NCBI GenBank assembly: GCA_003260075.1
Contig: QLIY01000020.1
Coordinates: 1 to 64,000, forward strand
Reading direction: 5' to 3'
Length of the DNA: 64,000 nt
Origin: Phallusia mammillata
Lineage: Eukaryota > Chordata > Ascidiacea > Phlebobranchia > Ascidiidae
The notes beneath the pieces were generated by a model. It had not been told where the DNA came from. It was given only the letters and a program-made list of their open reading frames with translations, and did not search any database. This document shows positions 1-14,545 of this stretch, piece by piece (the first letter of the stretch is position 1; the number at the start of each line of letters is the position of its first letter). Position numbers and translations under genes: made by a program.

Positions 1-139
1 CATCCAATTTTGAGCTTATGTGGTCAAACTTTGAAAAAAAAGGTTATGTACAAATGTTTACAATACCGGAATTTAAATTTTAATAATTGGCCATTTATTT
101 GCAGCAGAAAATAATTCAGCAAATTTGTTTCACACTTAC

Positions 140-2591
140 TGTTTGAACTTGTGAATTTTCAGCATCGAATGGAACTTTAGTAAATATTTTTCCATTTGTT
201 GCATTGATTGAAAATTGTTCATAACCTAGTCTCAGGATATATGAGAGATCAGCATTTCGTCCAATGTCATCATCAGTGGCAGTTACTTGAAACACATAAG
301 CTCCTGGATCCTTGTGCTGCAGTTTTTATGCAAATAACTTTTTTAAAGATTTTTACTTTAGTGGTTAACTTTTTTCCGCTTTTGGCATTAATTTGTATTT
401 TGATGTTTACATAGGTTATGTACAATTTTTCAATGTTAGCAGCAACATAACAAACATACAAAAAAATTATGTAATATACTGTATTAAAAAGGGGGGGGGG
501 AGAAATGAAAAAAAATTTTTCCTACACGCTTTTTCTTTTAAAAACTGGCCATTTGTTTGCAGCAGAAAATAATTCACAAATTTGTTTTACACTTACTGTT
601 TGAACTTGTGAATTTTCAGCATCGAATGGAACTTTAGTAAATATTTTTCCATTTGTTGCATTGATTGAAAATTGTTCATATCCCAGTCTTAGGATATAAG
701 AGAGATCAGCATTACGTCCAATGTCATCATCAGTAGCAGTTATTTGAAACACATAAGCTCCTGGATCCTTGTTCTGTAGATTTTGACAATTTAGTGGTAA
801 CTTTTTACCACTTTTGAGACAATTTGTATTTGATGTTTACATGGCCTATATACAAGTTATATTTTTTCAATGTTAGCAGCAACCTTTGACAGAACAAACA
901 ACTAAAGTATGTAATATACTGTAGAATAATAAAAAAACAAAATGAACTTGCCTCTTCCACTTCAAGAACTGCAGAACTATTCTACAACAAAAGTTGACAA
1001 TTAGTAAATATAGACATAATTTCATGCTAATTTATGTTCACTTAAAACATGCATGCTGTACTGTAGTAAATATTTGTTTTTTAATTCAATAAAGTATTGT
1101 TATTTTGTTCATCTTTTATCATATGGTGCACTTACAGTGGTAATTTGAGGGTCGTTGTCATTTATATCAATAATCTCTATGGCAAACTGTTGACTTGTAT
1201 TTAACGATGGTTGGCCAAGATCAGAAGCAATCAGAGTCACATTAATGCTGTCGCCCTGGGTTTCACGGGGGGGGGGAAAACAAAGGAACTTGCCTCTTCT
1301 ACTTCAAGAACTGCAGAACTATTCTGCAACAAAAGTGAAAAATTGGTAAATCTAAACATAACTTCATGCTAATTTATGTTCACTTAAAACATGAATGTTT
1401 TGCTGTAGTAAATATTTGTTTTTTAATCCAATTAGGTAATGCTATTTTGTTCATCTTTTATCATATGGCACACTTACAGTGGTAATTTGAGGGTCGTTGT
1501 CATTTATATCTATGATCTCTATGGCAAACTGTTGACTTGTATTTAACGATGGTTGGCCTCGATCAGAAGCAATCAGAGTCACATTAATGCTGTCGCCCTG
1601 GGTTTCACGATCAAATAGGTTGTTTGTTGTTGAAATTTGACCTACAGCAGCAAAAACAATAAGACAATACCAAAACTGTGTATGAAATGACATACAAATT
1701 AATACAAAGTTTGAGCTGTGGAGGCCATGAGGTAAATAACATAAAAATTAACAGTTTTAAAACATTTAATTTCAAGGTAACCTGTCAAAGGATCAATATT
1801 AATCCAGTAGGATGAGTTTTCATCAACTGAAAAACGAATTTCGGCGTTCACACCAATATCCAAATCCGTACATGAAACCTTCAAAAATAGGAAATACATG
1901 AATACAAGATATCAAGAAAGTAAACAAATATCTATTCCCTTACCTGACCAACAACTGAATTTTGATCAGCTTCTTCATTTACATTTAAAACTGCATTAGT
2001 AACAAATTCAGGATAATTGTCGTTGATATCAGTTACTGAAACTTGGATTTCTCCTAAACACAAACATTAACAGCTGTAAAGCATATGCAACAAAAACAGT
2101 GAAAAGGGGATTTTATGCAAAAAAAAACTAGTACCTAATAATAATGCTGTACATATGGTATTGAAAAACCTATTTTGTATGTTTCATCTAAGTAACATGT
2201 ATTAGAAGTGGTTTAAAAGGGGGGGGGGATGTGCAACAAAAACAGTGAAAAAAGGATTTTATGCAAAAGAAAACTAGCACCAAATAATAATGCTGGTATT
2301 ATAAATCTTTAAAGTAACACACAACATGTATTTATTACTATGGTATTGAAAAACTTATTTTGTATGTTTCATCTAAGTAACATGTATTAGAAGTGGTTTA
2401 AAACTTTTCTACTGGGGTACTATTAAGTTCCATGAAATCCTTCCGGTGTGCTACAATATCTAAAGTAAAGGTTCTCCAATGGGATAAATTTACAATCAAG
2501 GCGAAATGGGCCACACTTCAGAGGTAAACAAAATATAAGTTAAATCGGTGTGTTTTTGTAAAACATTGGGAAGAGGCTTTCATTGTGTAAT

Positions 2592-2657
<66 letters not shown>

Positions 2658-4744
2658 ACCGTAAACAAAATAATACTTCAGATTAAGGTAGTAAAAATTG
2701 TTAAATACCTGTATCAGTTTGTACTGTTAGATTAGAAGTTGCATTCAGATCTTGTACCTCCAACCGAATTGTGTAGGTTGAGATAGATTCTCTGTCTAGT
2801 TCCCCATTAACTTTTAAAATTCCAACCTAAACAAACAAGTAATTCGGATAATGTGTCAGGTGCAAACAAATACCTATATATAAGTTGAAATTGTAAGAGC
2901 AACGTCAACAAAAAGACTTTCATTTTGCTTTCAACATTTGTCACTAATCCTAATACAAATATACTGCACAATTCACGAAAGTTTTATTGCTAGTTCTGAA
3001 TTGAGAACTGTACACACATAACTCACATGTTTTAGGTACAGAGTAACCTGTTAGGGGGGGGGGGTTGCCACACTTTAGAGGTAAACAAAATATAAGGGAA
3101 ATCAGTGTGTTTTTGTAAAACATTGGGAAGAGGCTTTCATTGTGTAATCATTGGTACTTGCAAAGGGACAAATTAGAGAAAATAACTTTAGAGCTTAGGC
3201 ATGCCAAAATGACGAGATACCATAAACTTGTTAAAAAATACCTGTATCAGTTTGTACTGTTAGATTAGAAGTTGCATTCAGATCCTGTACCTCCACCCGA
3301 ATTTTGTAAGTTGAAATAGATTCTCTGTCTAGTTCCCCATTAACTTTCAAAATTCCAACCTAAACAAACAAGTATTTCAGCTGATGTGTCATGTTCAAAC
3401 AAGTACCTATATATAATGTAATTGTAAGAGCAATGTCAACAAAAAGACTTTCATTTTGCTTGCAGGATTTGTCACTAATCCTAATGCAAATATGCTACAC
3501 AATTCATAAAAGTTTTATTGCTAGTTCTGAATTGAAAACTGTACACACACAGCTCACATGTTTTAGGTACAGAGTAACCTGTTAGTTGTAATTAACATTT
3601 CAATAAAGCTAAAATGAATATATTCATACTGGTATCAGCCACGAAGCGTCAATGCAGATTAACGATCATGCACACTTATCGATAAATCATTAGTATGACA
3701 GGTCTATCAAAGGNTCGATAAATCATTAGTATGACAGGTCTATCAAAGGCCTTGTAGCAAATTAAACGGTCTCCCAAGCATTATAATTTGCCTTTCTTTA
3801 CCATATGGAAATGCTTGGGAGACCAGCTGATTCACTACAACACCTCTGATAGGCCTGGCGTACTATCATTGATGACAATTCAATAAAGTTGCGTGAATAT
3901 ACCTGTTCAGATGCATTTGTGTCAATTTTGAATGGATGACCACATTCTGCAACTGGATTTCCTCCAACATCAAAGCAAGTAATACTGATAATGTCATACA
4001 CCAAGTCGGGGTTATGATCAGGGTCAGTTGCGACAATTTCACGAATAACTAGCAGACAAGAATTCAGTAATTGTTTTTGACAGAAAAGTTTTCATTTAAG
4101 AAAAAGGTGTAAAAACATAATTGGAAATTTGTTTGGCTTCCTTGAAAAATAAATATGCCATTGGAAGTGGAACCGTATGTTTGATATCTGAAAGTTGATT
4201 TAATTGTGAAATTATTACTTTAAAATTATGAGTATGCAAAAATGACAATCACCAGAAACTTTTAAGTTCTCATTGACTTATGGGGGGGGGGAATTAACAG
4301 TTTAATAAAGCTAAGATTAACATATTCATACTGGGATCAGGCCTGAACCATCAATGCAGACCAGCAAACATGGCATACTTATCGATAAATCATAGTATGC
4401 CAGGCCTATTAAAGGCTGTGTAGCGAATCAGCTAGTCTCCCAAGCATCCCCGTAAGGCACAAGCACATGTGTGTATACCTGTTCAGATGCATTTGTGTCA
4501 ATTTTGAATGGTTGACCACATTTTGCAACTGGATTTCCTCCAACATCAAAGCAAGTAATACTGATGATGTCATACACCAAGTCGGGGTTATGGTCAGGGT
4601 CAGTTGCAACAATTTCACGAATAACTAGTAGACAAGAATTCAGTAATTGTTTTTGACACAAAAGTTTTCATTTAAGAAAAAGGTGTAAAAACATAAGTGG
4701 AAATTTGTTTGGCTTCCTTGAAAAATAAATATGCCATTGGAAGT

Positions 4745-4820
<76 letters not shown>

Positions 4821-7800
4821 TAATTATGAAATTATTACTTTAAAATTATGAGTATGCAAAAAATGACAATCCACAGAAACCCAAAAAGACTGTTTTTAGC
4901 TGCCAAGCATAACTGGCCAGGCATAATTCTAGGTATACTAGCTCGAAATATAATTAAATTGAGTTTGTGTTTTTCAACTTTTAAGTTCTCATTGACTTAT
5001 ATGAGATGTACAATAAATTTAAAGTACAGATGTACAAAGAAAATATGACAAGTACCCACCAGTATCATTGGCAGAATTTTCCTCTACTTCAGCATTTACA
5101 AGACTTGCTCCAACAAGTTTTGGTGACTTATTGTTTATGTCTAGTAATGTTACAACAACTGTAGTTGTTGCACTCATTCGATTTGTCCCAGCATCAACTG
5201 CAATTACTTCTATCCAGTATGTTTCCTGTTCATCTCGATCTAGTTGAAAATCTCGCACCTGAACCAATTTCATTGTTTAAATTACTGTTAATCATCATCT
5301 TGTTTATTTGCAGTTGCTTAGGCTACACAGTTATGACATGTAATTGCTTAGAATATACTGCAAATAAAATATGCTGGGCAATGAACTGATTAATGATGAA
5401 GGGTCCATATAATTCATCAAGTTAGCCACCCAGGTTCAGAAATGAATATATAAACATGGGTTCTGATTTATTTTTTTGTAATTTTGGAGTCAAAATTTAC
5501 CTCTTGCAATTCAGAGCATTACCAAATAAAACAGTTTTTCGATACCACTTATAGCCAACCAGTTTGTCTCTGTAATATACATTTTTACTATAGGGTTAAC
5601 TTGTCTTGCACAGTATTTAACTGATTTGACCTTAAATTGCACCTAAACTTTAATCGAAATCATCTGCATTGTAGGATAACAATGACAAAACAATGGTTAA
5701 TTTTAAATTTAAAAAGAAAGTACATTACTGCACATACAGTTATATTTCCATCTTCAGTATTGATGTCAAATGCACTTGGGGATGTTGTGTTTCCACCAGG
5801 ACCAATCTGATATTCCACCAAGTTGTTAGGATCACAAGCATCACTGTCATTGGCTGAAACCTAATCAATAAAGTTAGAATACTAGTCTTGCATCGAAAAC
5901 AAATTAATAATATGTGTAACACAGCAACATATACTGTCAAAACTCCAAATTTGTAACCTGCACTGATGATGACGACAGCAAATGTTAAAACATCTTCATG
6001 ATATATGCCATATACACAAGTTGGGGGGGGGGGTACTGTCAAAACTCCAAATTTGTAACCTGCACTGATGATGACAACAGCAAATGTTAAAACATCTTCA
6101 TGATATATGCCATATACACAAGTTATCGGTTATGTTTTTAATCAAATTACTCCTTAAGTCTGTGTACAGTGTTCCAAAATATGTAACTCTTGTTTTTTGC
6201 AACAACTTAACCACAACATGCCTTCTAAATTTAAAATACTTAGTTCATAGTGTTTTGTAGATCCGAAAATTTCCTTACCTTTGATGAAGATAAATAGTAA
6301 CCTTTAGTGAAATTATTTGCATGTATCTGTTTACTGGTCCACAAATAACTTTTAGCACCATAAATTTATGGTTAAACTCAAACAATATTGATATATTTCA
6401 CTACCTGAAGCACGAAAAATCCCGTAGAAGACTTCTCTGGAATTTCAGCCTCATATGAATCTTGTAAGAATTTAGGGCTGTGATCATTTATGTCCTAAAA
6501 AGGAAATACCAACTTTATTCCAGTGTAATTTAAATAGCAACAAAGTATGCAAACATGAAAAAGTTAAACATTTACTGTGTTTGTTAACCTCTTCAACCAT
6601 GGTGATTTCCAACGAAACAAACAATGACAATAAAAGTGTTTCATTACTGAAATCAAGCTAATCATTTTTATTTTTACAGTGTCCAAGCCCAGTGCAAGGG
6701 GTTAAATTGTTACAGAAAATTCAAACTTTTATTACAGCTATCATTTCAGCATAAATCACATTATGGCAAAAGTATTTAGTTTAACATGGGCTAAAGTATT
6801 TTGTTCAACAAGGGTCAAAGTGGAGTAAATCTTGGGTAATTCGATTCTTTAACTTATCCGGACAAAACTTGGGATACAAATGTTAGTAATGCGGTAAGAC
6901 TTTACCTAATCAACATCAATAAATTTGGATCTTAACCCAAAGTGGACAATTTTTGGCTCCAAACGGGTCTGGTTTAACTAAGGTTCACTGTATTTACAAA
7001 CATATGGGCTTTTGTCAATTTTGTTTACCTGCACAGATACAGATACATTTACTGTGCTGTTACGGGATGGAGTTCCACCGTCAGTGGCCATAACTTCCAA
7101 AATAATTGTACCTGTACCTCGACCACTACACACAACCTGTTCTGGGTTTAAACTCTCCAAATCTACTGGTGATATGACAACAAGTTCAGCTGGAAACATA
7201 ATTGATGATCAGTAAAAAGCCCTAAAGTAGGTTGCTAAAAGGCAAGAAGTTTTGAAAAAATAACCACAAAAACTAACTACAATTTTTTTCCCAAGTAAGT
7301 TTAAAATTTAATTATTTATAACACCCAGGTCAACACTACCTTTCCAAAACACACACTAAAAAACAATTTACAGAAACAAAAGTTAGCATCCAAGTATTCA
7401 TTACATCAAAAATGACAGGCAGCCATAAACTTACCTTGTGTTTGAGAGTTAGGTTGTTTTATTATGTCAAAATTGCCAAATACATCACCATCGCTAATGC
7501 TGAAATTAATTTCACTGTTTGGATTGCCTGGTTCATCATCATCAATGGCCTACAAGCAGTAACATATCAACAAACTCAAAGTCAAAGAAGTTTTAAAAAA
7601 GACATACATTTAGTAAAACTTCAGTTGTAAATGATGTTGAATTTTCCTGGACATTAGCCACATATGAAGATCTTTGAAATCTACAACAAATAATTTTTTT
7701 AACAGTTACAAAAATTGCAGGTTATACATTGTTTTAAATGTATAAATCTTAACATGGAAATTCAAATTAAATTTTAAAACAAAAAGCCCTAAACAGCCAA

Positions 7801-10800
7801 ACCTAAAAACATACTTTCAATGTACATAATCCATTTAAGTATAAAAAGAGACAAAATGGAACAAACTTACATTGGAGGATTGTCATTTGTGTCTGTGATA
7901 TTAACAATAATTGTGGCAACATCTCTTCTTCCACCTCCATCAGTAACTGTGGCAGCTACATAGTATAAATTTGTCGCTTCCCTATCTAAATCACCCAAAA
8001 CGGATAATTGTCCAGTTGTTGAGTTTACTTCGAATCTGTTTGCAAAGCAACACATGATACTTGCTAATTTCAAAACACAAGTTGACCTACATGTCATTAT
8101 TCTGAAGTGTGTAAGTTAGTTCTGCATTTTTTCCAGCATCAGCATCTGTGGCCTGTTGACACAAAAATTGAGACTTATATTGTTTTTCAACCTAAAAGGT
8201 TTCAACAGTGCAGTTTTTTTAGTCTGCTAACGTAGCTACAACAGCTAATACAATTAATATCAGTAACCAGCTGCACTGCTGAGATTTTCTAGGTGGAAAC
8301 AGTACATACTCTCTGCAGTTTATCATGTATTGGTTTGATGCTTTGATATATTGTTCTAGTTTTTAAAAAAAAGATGATAAAAATGTCAAGAGTAATACAT
8401 GAGGTGTTTTTCTGCAACAAAACTTTGTTAATTAAAATGCTTCAGTTGTGTGTCTATGTGGCACTTTCAGTCACAAGAAAAATAATTAACTGAAAAAAAA
8501 TTTAAAACATTGTTATTAATCTTAAAGAGCATTAGAATGGATTGTAACTTCCAGAATTTTAGGAACTATTAAAAAATCAATTTTACTATTATAACTTGTC
8601 TTATACTTGTCTTATATAGTTGGGTACCTGTATTATCAATACTTTTGTGCCATTAACAGAATTTTCATCAACATTTCCTGTAAAGGTTGCATTATCGAAG
8701 ACTGGTGAATGGTTGTTAATGTCTGTAATTGTAACATTAACAGTGGCATACACTTCTCTCCCGGATGATGATTTGGCAGTAATCTGTAAAAAATAAAATA
8801 TGTTCACACAAGTTTGCTTTAATCTTACATGATAAATTGTATAATGTTTTCATAGCTGGTGGTAATGCAAGTTTTTGACAGGTAACATATTCAGGTGTCA
8901 AGTTTTAAGAACTGAGTATTGTTTAAAGCAGTGCTTCTCAACCTTTTTTATTGTCAGGGCCAAAAGGTAGTTTTACAGTGTATAAGGAGCCTCAAAAGCA
9001 AATTAAAAAAGCGGGATAACAGCAAACAAATTTGAATAGCTGCAGGAAGCTTTCTGACTTATGAGACACAATACAATAATGATAGTGTTTAAATATGCTG
9101 CATTGTAAGCTTTTGAAAATAGTTACATCAATAGTTTTTTGGGTAATAATATTCTTTAGTGATTTTCTAAGGTCTGGTGGGGACCGCAGATAAGTAGTTA
9201 GGAGCTGCATGTGGTCCTCAGAGCCGCGGTTGAAAATCACTGCTTTAAAGTATATTTCTTGGACGAGAAAGTTCAAAAAACAAGTCAAGCTCTTCACCAA
9301 ATATTGCTGTCATGCTAATGACCTAGTGCATACACTTCGTATTCAACATAAACTTTGCAATAAATATATACTACTGTGGTTTTGGTCAACTTTTAACCTA
9401 ACTGTTGCAACAATTTTTTATAGATTTGGGATAGCTATACATTTAAATATACAACTGTAATATCAAAGCAGCTTTATAATTCCTTAAAGCACATTGTTTT
9501 TCAATAACATCAACCATAATTACCTCCACAAGAATATATTTTTGTGCATTGTAGTCAAGTAGGGTTGAATTCTTGACAATAAGGTTCACAGAAGCTTCTC
9601 CACTTACAGATTCTGGTGAGATTAAAAACACGTCTTCTGCAGTGGTAAGAGATAAACTAAACTGGGAATTTTGTACCTGAAAAATGAATTGAAAATAGGT
9701 TGTTGTTTTGCAAATTACGTGGGATGCTCAAATAACTTACTGCATCAATATCTTGTATATATATGTTGAGATTTGGTACAGAAACCCCTGCAGAGGTAGC
9801 TTCAGGTATTTCACCTTGAAATTCATTTTGTTCTACATTTGAGGATGTGTCGCTACCATTTAGGCTGAAAAATCGGACATATTTTTCCCAAAACAGCATA
9901 AACCAGTCAGTTGTTTTTGGAAAAATGATACACCATAAACCACTCAGTGCAGCAAAATTATGCAAATAGAAGCTTTATTGAAAACCTTGCTTTCTAACAA
10001 AATCAAACCTACTTGTAGAAAACTGGAAGATTGTCATCAACATCAGTCACAGAAATGGTTACTTCAATTGTAGCATCAAGCGGAAAGTTTATCACATCTT
10101 TAGAGAAAGTATGATCTAAAGGGTCTACCTCAAGTGCCTGAAACAAAAACACTGTGTAACACTAACAAACAGCAAACTTTACAGAAAAAAATAATCAAAA
10201 ATATTTTAAGTTGACATTTTAAATTTGTCAAAACACTTTTTTAATCACATTCACAAGTTTAATGCCTGTCCTACATAAGTAACAAAGTTTTGTTGTACAG
10301 ACAGATTTCAGTAAGGCAATCTACTGTGGTATTCTATTATTGTTCACATTAGTATTAAATTTCATTTCTAAATTTCATGTCCCAATCAAATGTCAAAAAA
10401 TTAATACGTTTTAGCACATCAACTGTAGTTGGCCTTAAAATAGAAACAAAGACTTGATATCAAATCTTTTTCATAGTTCATACCATCACTTCAAACACAA
10501 AAAGTCCTCCGTTTTGCAGACTTGCAGTTGACTCTCTATCTACTATTCCCGAAACTGAAATTACACCAGTTGATTTGTCGATTTCAAACACCCCATCAAT
10601 ACCCTCCTTGGGAATAATTGAATATTCCATTGTCCAATTCAGACCCAAATCTCCATCCTGTGCTGTAACTGTAAGAACATATTCCCCCTGAAAAAACAGT
10701 TATAAAAAAATTATAATATATACTATAAACCAGGGCTACTCAATTAGTTTTGTTAACGGTCCAGATAAAAAAGGTACAATTTACCAAGGGTCCGAACACT

Positions 10801-13800
10801 TAATTTTGGTCATAGCTAATGGGAAGAATCGCGGTCCAAGATAAACACATTTGTTAAAGCGGAATGTTTATGTCAGGAAAACGAAAGCTTGAATTATGTA
10901 CTAAACATAAATTCACTCTTTGTGAGAGTATATTGGCACACCGACATACAAAATACATTTTATCTAGTTTTGCAGGAATAGTTGGTTTAAAATTCAGTTT
11001 ATTACATTACAGATACAATTGTGCACAAACATTTGCCGTTGTGTTATTTGTATGGTATAATAGACCATTTCATCACAGTTGGACAATCTGGCGTCACATA
11101 AGACTTTGGAAAGACTCTTCATTCTATGCGGACCCCTGTACGTTAGCAATGATCAAGTGATTAAAACACAAATGATAGCCAAGATCGAGCAGTAATCAAA
11201 AGACAGATGGGATCCACATTCAACACCTCAAAGGTCTGGATGTGGATCGCAGTCTGCTATTTAAGTAGCCCTGCTACAAACGCATTTTTTCTTTTCGCTT
11301 GCTGTCAACGTTACATGCTTCAAATATTACAGTAGTGTTTACCTTTGTGTTGGTTTCATTGATAGTTTTAGAATATCTGGCTTCCATAAAAAATGGTGGG
11401 GTATCAGGACCATCACCGATGTTGACAATAATTTGGGCAGTTGAAGATTTAATTATTGATGTATTGCAAACAGCTTGACCTTGATCCTGGTACACAACAC
11501 TATATTATTCTATTATGTTTCTTAATTCAATCAGTTGCCTAGTGTCAGATGTGTCAAATAAAGACAAACCTGATTTCTGTAAACAATATTCAGAAACAAA
11601 ATATCTTTTCGTTGAATAACATGACTAAAGTCCATGTGAAAATCCAAAGAGTTATTTACGTGTGACCAAAATATATTCAGAATGAAGCAAAATAGTTTTA
11701 AAAGATTTACTGAAAAACTTTAAACTTTTCTAAGCAATAAATTGCTAAACTTGTTTACAAAATGGTTTTACACAAACACCTACCGTAGCAACAACTGTTG
11801 CAATAACAACAGGTACACTCTCAAAATCTAAAAATTTGGGGTCAATTGCTTGAACTGTTCCATTAGATGCAGTAACAGATAAGATTGTATCTTTCTGTTA
11901 AATATTATATGTTTATTAAAACTTGTAACATTATCAGATTTGCCATTCTTACCATTGTAAACGAGGATGACCCAGCGAAACCATCATCGCGATCAGTAGC
12001 TGACACATTAAGCAATTGTGCAGGTGCCCATGGATACTAAAATAGAGAAAAAGTTTTCTTTAATGTTCAAATATTTCTGACCATATCCGTTACACTAGTG
12101 GTAAAAATGCTCACATCTTAAACCTTGGTATAAGTTCAAAACAGTCCAGTATATAATAATAAACAAATTCAGTTTTGTCAAGCTCTGCTGCAGTAATCAG
12201 GTTTTAAATGTATCCATGTAAATTAAACCTAAATACACAAAAAATGACAAACTTGTATAATTTTTTATTTGTAAAACTTCAGAAGTATTTAGGCAGACTT
12301 CACCAATTTAAATTGATTTCTAGACATATAATGAAACTTTTGTGCAAAAACGCATCATTTTATTGCACAGTACACTTTTGCTTATTTTGTATATCTGCAG
12401 AAGAAAACCCACCTCCCAAACATCCACAATGTATGGCAGGGATTCAAACAGAGGAGCATTGTCATTGACATCTTTAATAACAATAGTCCACTCTTGCTAC
12501 AAAAGTTTTTGCAATGAGTTAATATAACACAATGTAAATATTAAACTATAATGCCTACCTGCACAAAGTTATCACCATCATGTGCTGTTAGCAATGCTTG
12601 CATGGTAGCATCTGTCTGCAAATAAAACATTAATGAAATCTAAGTACATTCTAAAAATCCACAACAAAGCTAGTTTTTACCTCTCGATCAAATGGCATTA
12701 TAACAAACAAGTTAAATGCTGAAGGAGAAGCATCTTGTTTTCTAACTTCAGCGTGGTTGGAAAATTTCACATTATCAATAGTTAATGTTGGATTGGAGCC
12801 AGCAAGATCGGTCAGAATAAGCGTGTATAAGAAAGTATCAACTGGCTCATTTTCGCAGGGGGGGGGGGCCTTGATCCTGAGACACAACACTATAATATTC
12901 TATTATGTTTCTTATTTCAATCAGTTACCCAGTGTCAGATGTGTAAAATAAAAGCAAACCTGATTTCTGCAAACCATATTCAGAAACAAAATATTTTTTC
13001 ATTGAATAGCATGACTAAAGTCCATGTGAAAATCCAAAGAGTTATTTATGTATGACCCAAATATATTCAGAATGATGCAAAATAGTTTTAAAGAGTTTAC
13101 TGAAAATTTTTAAACTTTTCTAAGCAATAAATTGATAAACTTATTTACAATGTTGTTTTACAAAAACACCTACCGTAGCAACAGCTGTCGCAATAACAAC
13201 AGGTAAACTCTCAAAATCTAATGATTTGGGATCAGTTGCTTGAACTGTTCCATTAGCTGAAGTAACAGATAAGATTGCATCTTCCTGTTAAATATTTTCA
13301 GTTTAACAAAACTTGTAACATTGCATGATTTGCCATCCTCACCATTGTATACAGAAGTGACTTAGCATAACCCTGATCACGATCAGTAGCTGACACAGTA
13401 ATCAATTGTGCAGGTGCCCATGGATACTAAAATAGAGAAAAAGTTTTCTTTAATGTTCAAATATTTCTTTCCATATCCGTTACACTAGTGGTACAAATGC
13501 TCACATCTTTAACCTTGGTATAAGTTCAAAACAGTCCAGTATATAATAATAAACAAACTTCAGTTTTGTCAAGCTTTGCAGCAGTAATCGGGTTTTAAAT
13601 GTATTCATGTAAATTAAACCTAAATACACAAAAAATTACAAAACTTGTATAATTTTTTATTTGTAAAACTTCAGCAGTATTTAGGCAGACTTCACCAATT
13701 TTAATTGATTTCTAGAAATATATGAAACTTTTGCGCAAAAACGCATCATTTTATTGCACAGTACACTTTTGCTTATTTTGTATATCTGCAGAAGAACACC

Positions 13801-14545
13801 TACCTCCCAAACATCCACAATATATGGCAGGGATTCAAACAGAGGAGCATTGTCATTGGCATCATCAATAACAATAGTCCACTCTTGCTACAAAAGTTTT
13901 TGCAATGAGTTTATACAATACAATGTAAACAATAAACCATACTACCTACCTGCACAAAGTCGACAAGACCATCTTCTGCTACTAGCACTGCTTCCATGGT
14001 ACCATATGCCTACAAATGTGACATCAATGAAATCTAAGCACATTCTAAGAATCTAAAACAAAGCTAGTTTTTACCTCTCGATCAAATGGCTTTATAACAA
14101 ACAAGTTAAATACTGTAGGAGAACTATCTTGATTTTTTATTTCAACATGGTCAGAAAATAACACGTTTTGAATAGTTATTGTTGGATTGGAGCTGGTGAC
14201 ATCAGTTAGAGTAAGCGAGTACAAGAAATCTCCGACTGGCAGATTTTCACAGAAATGTTGACCACTGAGACTATTTTCAAATCGTACACCTGAAAACAAA
14301 TAATAGTAGAAAGTAAAACAGACAAAAAAGTATACACACAACTGACATGTTTAACATAAACTACCAGAAAAAATTAGATTATAGTTCAACATTTTAAAAA
14401 CCATACAAAGTAATTTAATTCCAACATTTGGAAATACATTTACAGTATTTTTTCAACATCTCTCCAACCAATGTAAATTCAATGACCTACCTGCTACACA
14501 ACCAGTGTAGAGGATAAAAAAACACGAAGTTATAATGTTATACAT
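140..14545 (-). CDS. Cadherin-repeat adhesion protein, 5' part (partial)
   Basis: Predicted secreted/extracellular start of a large calcium-dependent adhesion protein. Coding exons in gene order: 14545-14491, 14289-14075, 14009-13950, 13887-13804, 13426-13343, 13284-13174, 11486-11343, 10687-10484, 10137-10013, 9864-9741, 9676-9524, 8783-8628, 8152-8091, 8035-7871, 7680-7608, 7549-7435, 7189-7029, 6494-6405, 5860-5738, 5258-5060, 4624-4479, 3359-3242, 2053-1944, 1878-1782, 1641-1478, 1323-1294, 773-597. They join in frame to 1,115 codons. Residues 1-19 form a signal peptide (MYNIITSCFFILYTGCVAG). Cadherin Ca-binding linkers recur: DDANDNAP, DVDDNLP, DINNHSP, DTNDNPP, DINDHSP, DINNKSP, DINDNYP and DINDNDP, with LDRE and DRD motifs, so roughly nine to ten EC repeats. 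No membrane segment or cytoplasmic tail lies in the window, so the gene continues to the left. Extra exon copies (12858-12681, 12618-11787, 4048-3903, 2826-2709, 1265-1136, 981-952, 316-140) are alternative haplotype or join copies. The subfamily (protocadherin, CDH23-like or CDHR) is undecided. Confidence 0.88.
2597..2656. other. 60-base poly-G run (assembly join)
   Basis: This is a pure G tract in a cadherin intron. The sequence before it (AATCGGTGTGTTTTTGTAAA... to CATTGTGTAATCATTGG) is repeated at about 3101-3154 after another G run (about 3055-3063). Exon 2826-2709 beyond it repeats exon 3359-3242. It is best read as filler between unmerged contig ends. Confidence 0.8.
4747..4818. other. 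72-base poly-G run (assembly join)
   Basis: This is a pure G tract in the intron upstream of cadherin exon 4624-4479. Flanking sequence (for example GGAAATTTGTTTGGCTTCCTTG) also occurs near 4120-4145 beside the other copy of that exon. It is the same artefact class as the other G runs. Confidence 0.8.
8929..9242. mobile_element. hAT-type MITE in a cadherin intron
   Basis: The ends read CAGTGCTTCTCAACC and GGTTGAAAATCACTG. Flanks GTTTAAAG and CTTTAAAG agree in 7 of 8 bases. It is 314 bp and non-coding. Confidence 0.8.
10731..11273. mobile_element. hAT-type MITE in a cadherin intron
   Basis: The ends read CAGGGCTACTCAATTA and TATTTAAGTAGCCCTG. Flanks CTATAAAC and CTACAAAC agree in 7 of 8 bases. 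It is 543 bp. The open frame inside (10864-11160) shows no protein-family features. Confidence 0.85.
11478..12858 (-). repeat. Second copy of the first cadherin exons (copy A), joined by a G run
   Basis: This block matches 12869-14251 in order and orientation and ends at the G run 12859-12868. It holds alternative versions of coding exons 2 to 6: 12858-12681 (truncated at its 5' end by the G run), about 12618-12560, 12497-12414, about 12039-11956 and 11896-11786. All stay open. The introns are about 95% identical by eye to those of the other copy. The exons are much less alike, for example DRDDGFAG here against DRDQGYAK there, and DVNDNAP against DDANDNAP. The most likely reading is a second haplotype placed beside the first. 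A true tandem duplication cannot be excluded from sequence alone. Confidence 0.75.

Noticed and set aside
2597..2656. Poly-G tracts as G-quadruplex or regulatory elements
   Set aside because: They coincide with repeated flanks and broken exons at joins, which fits assembly filler far better than biology.
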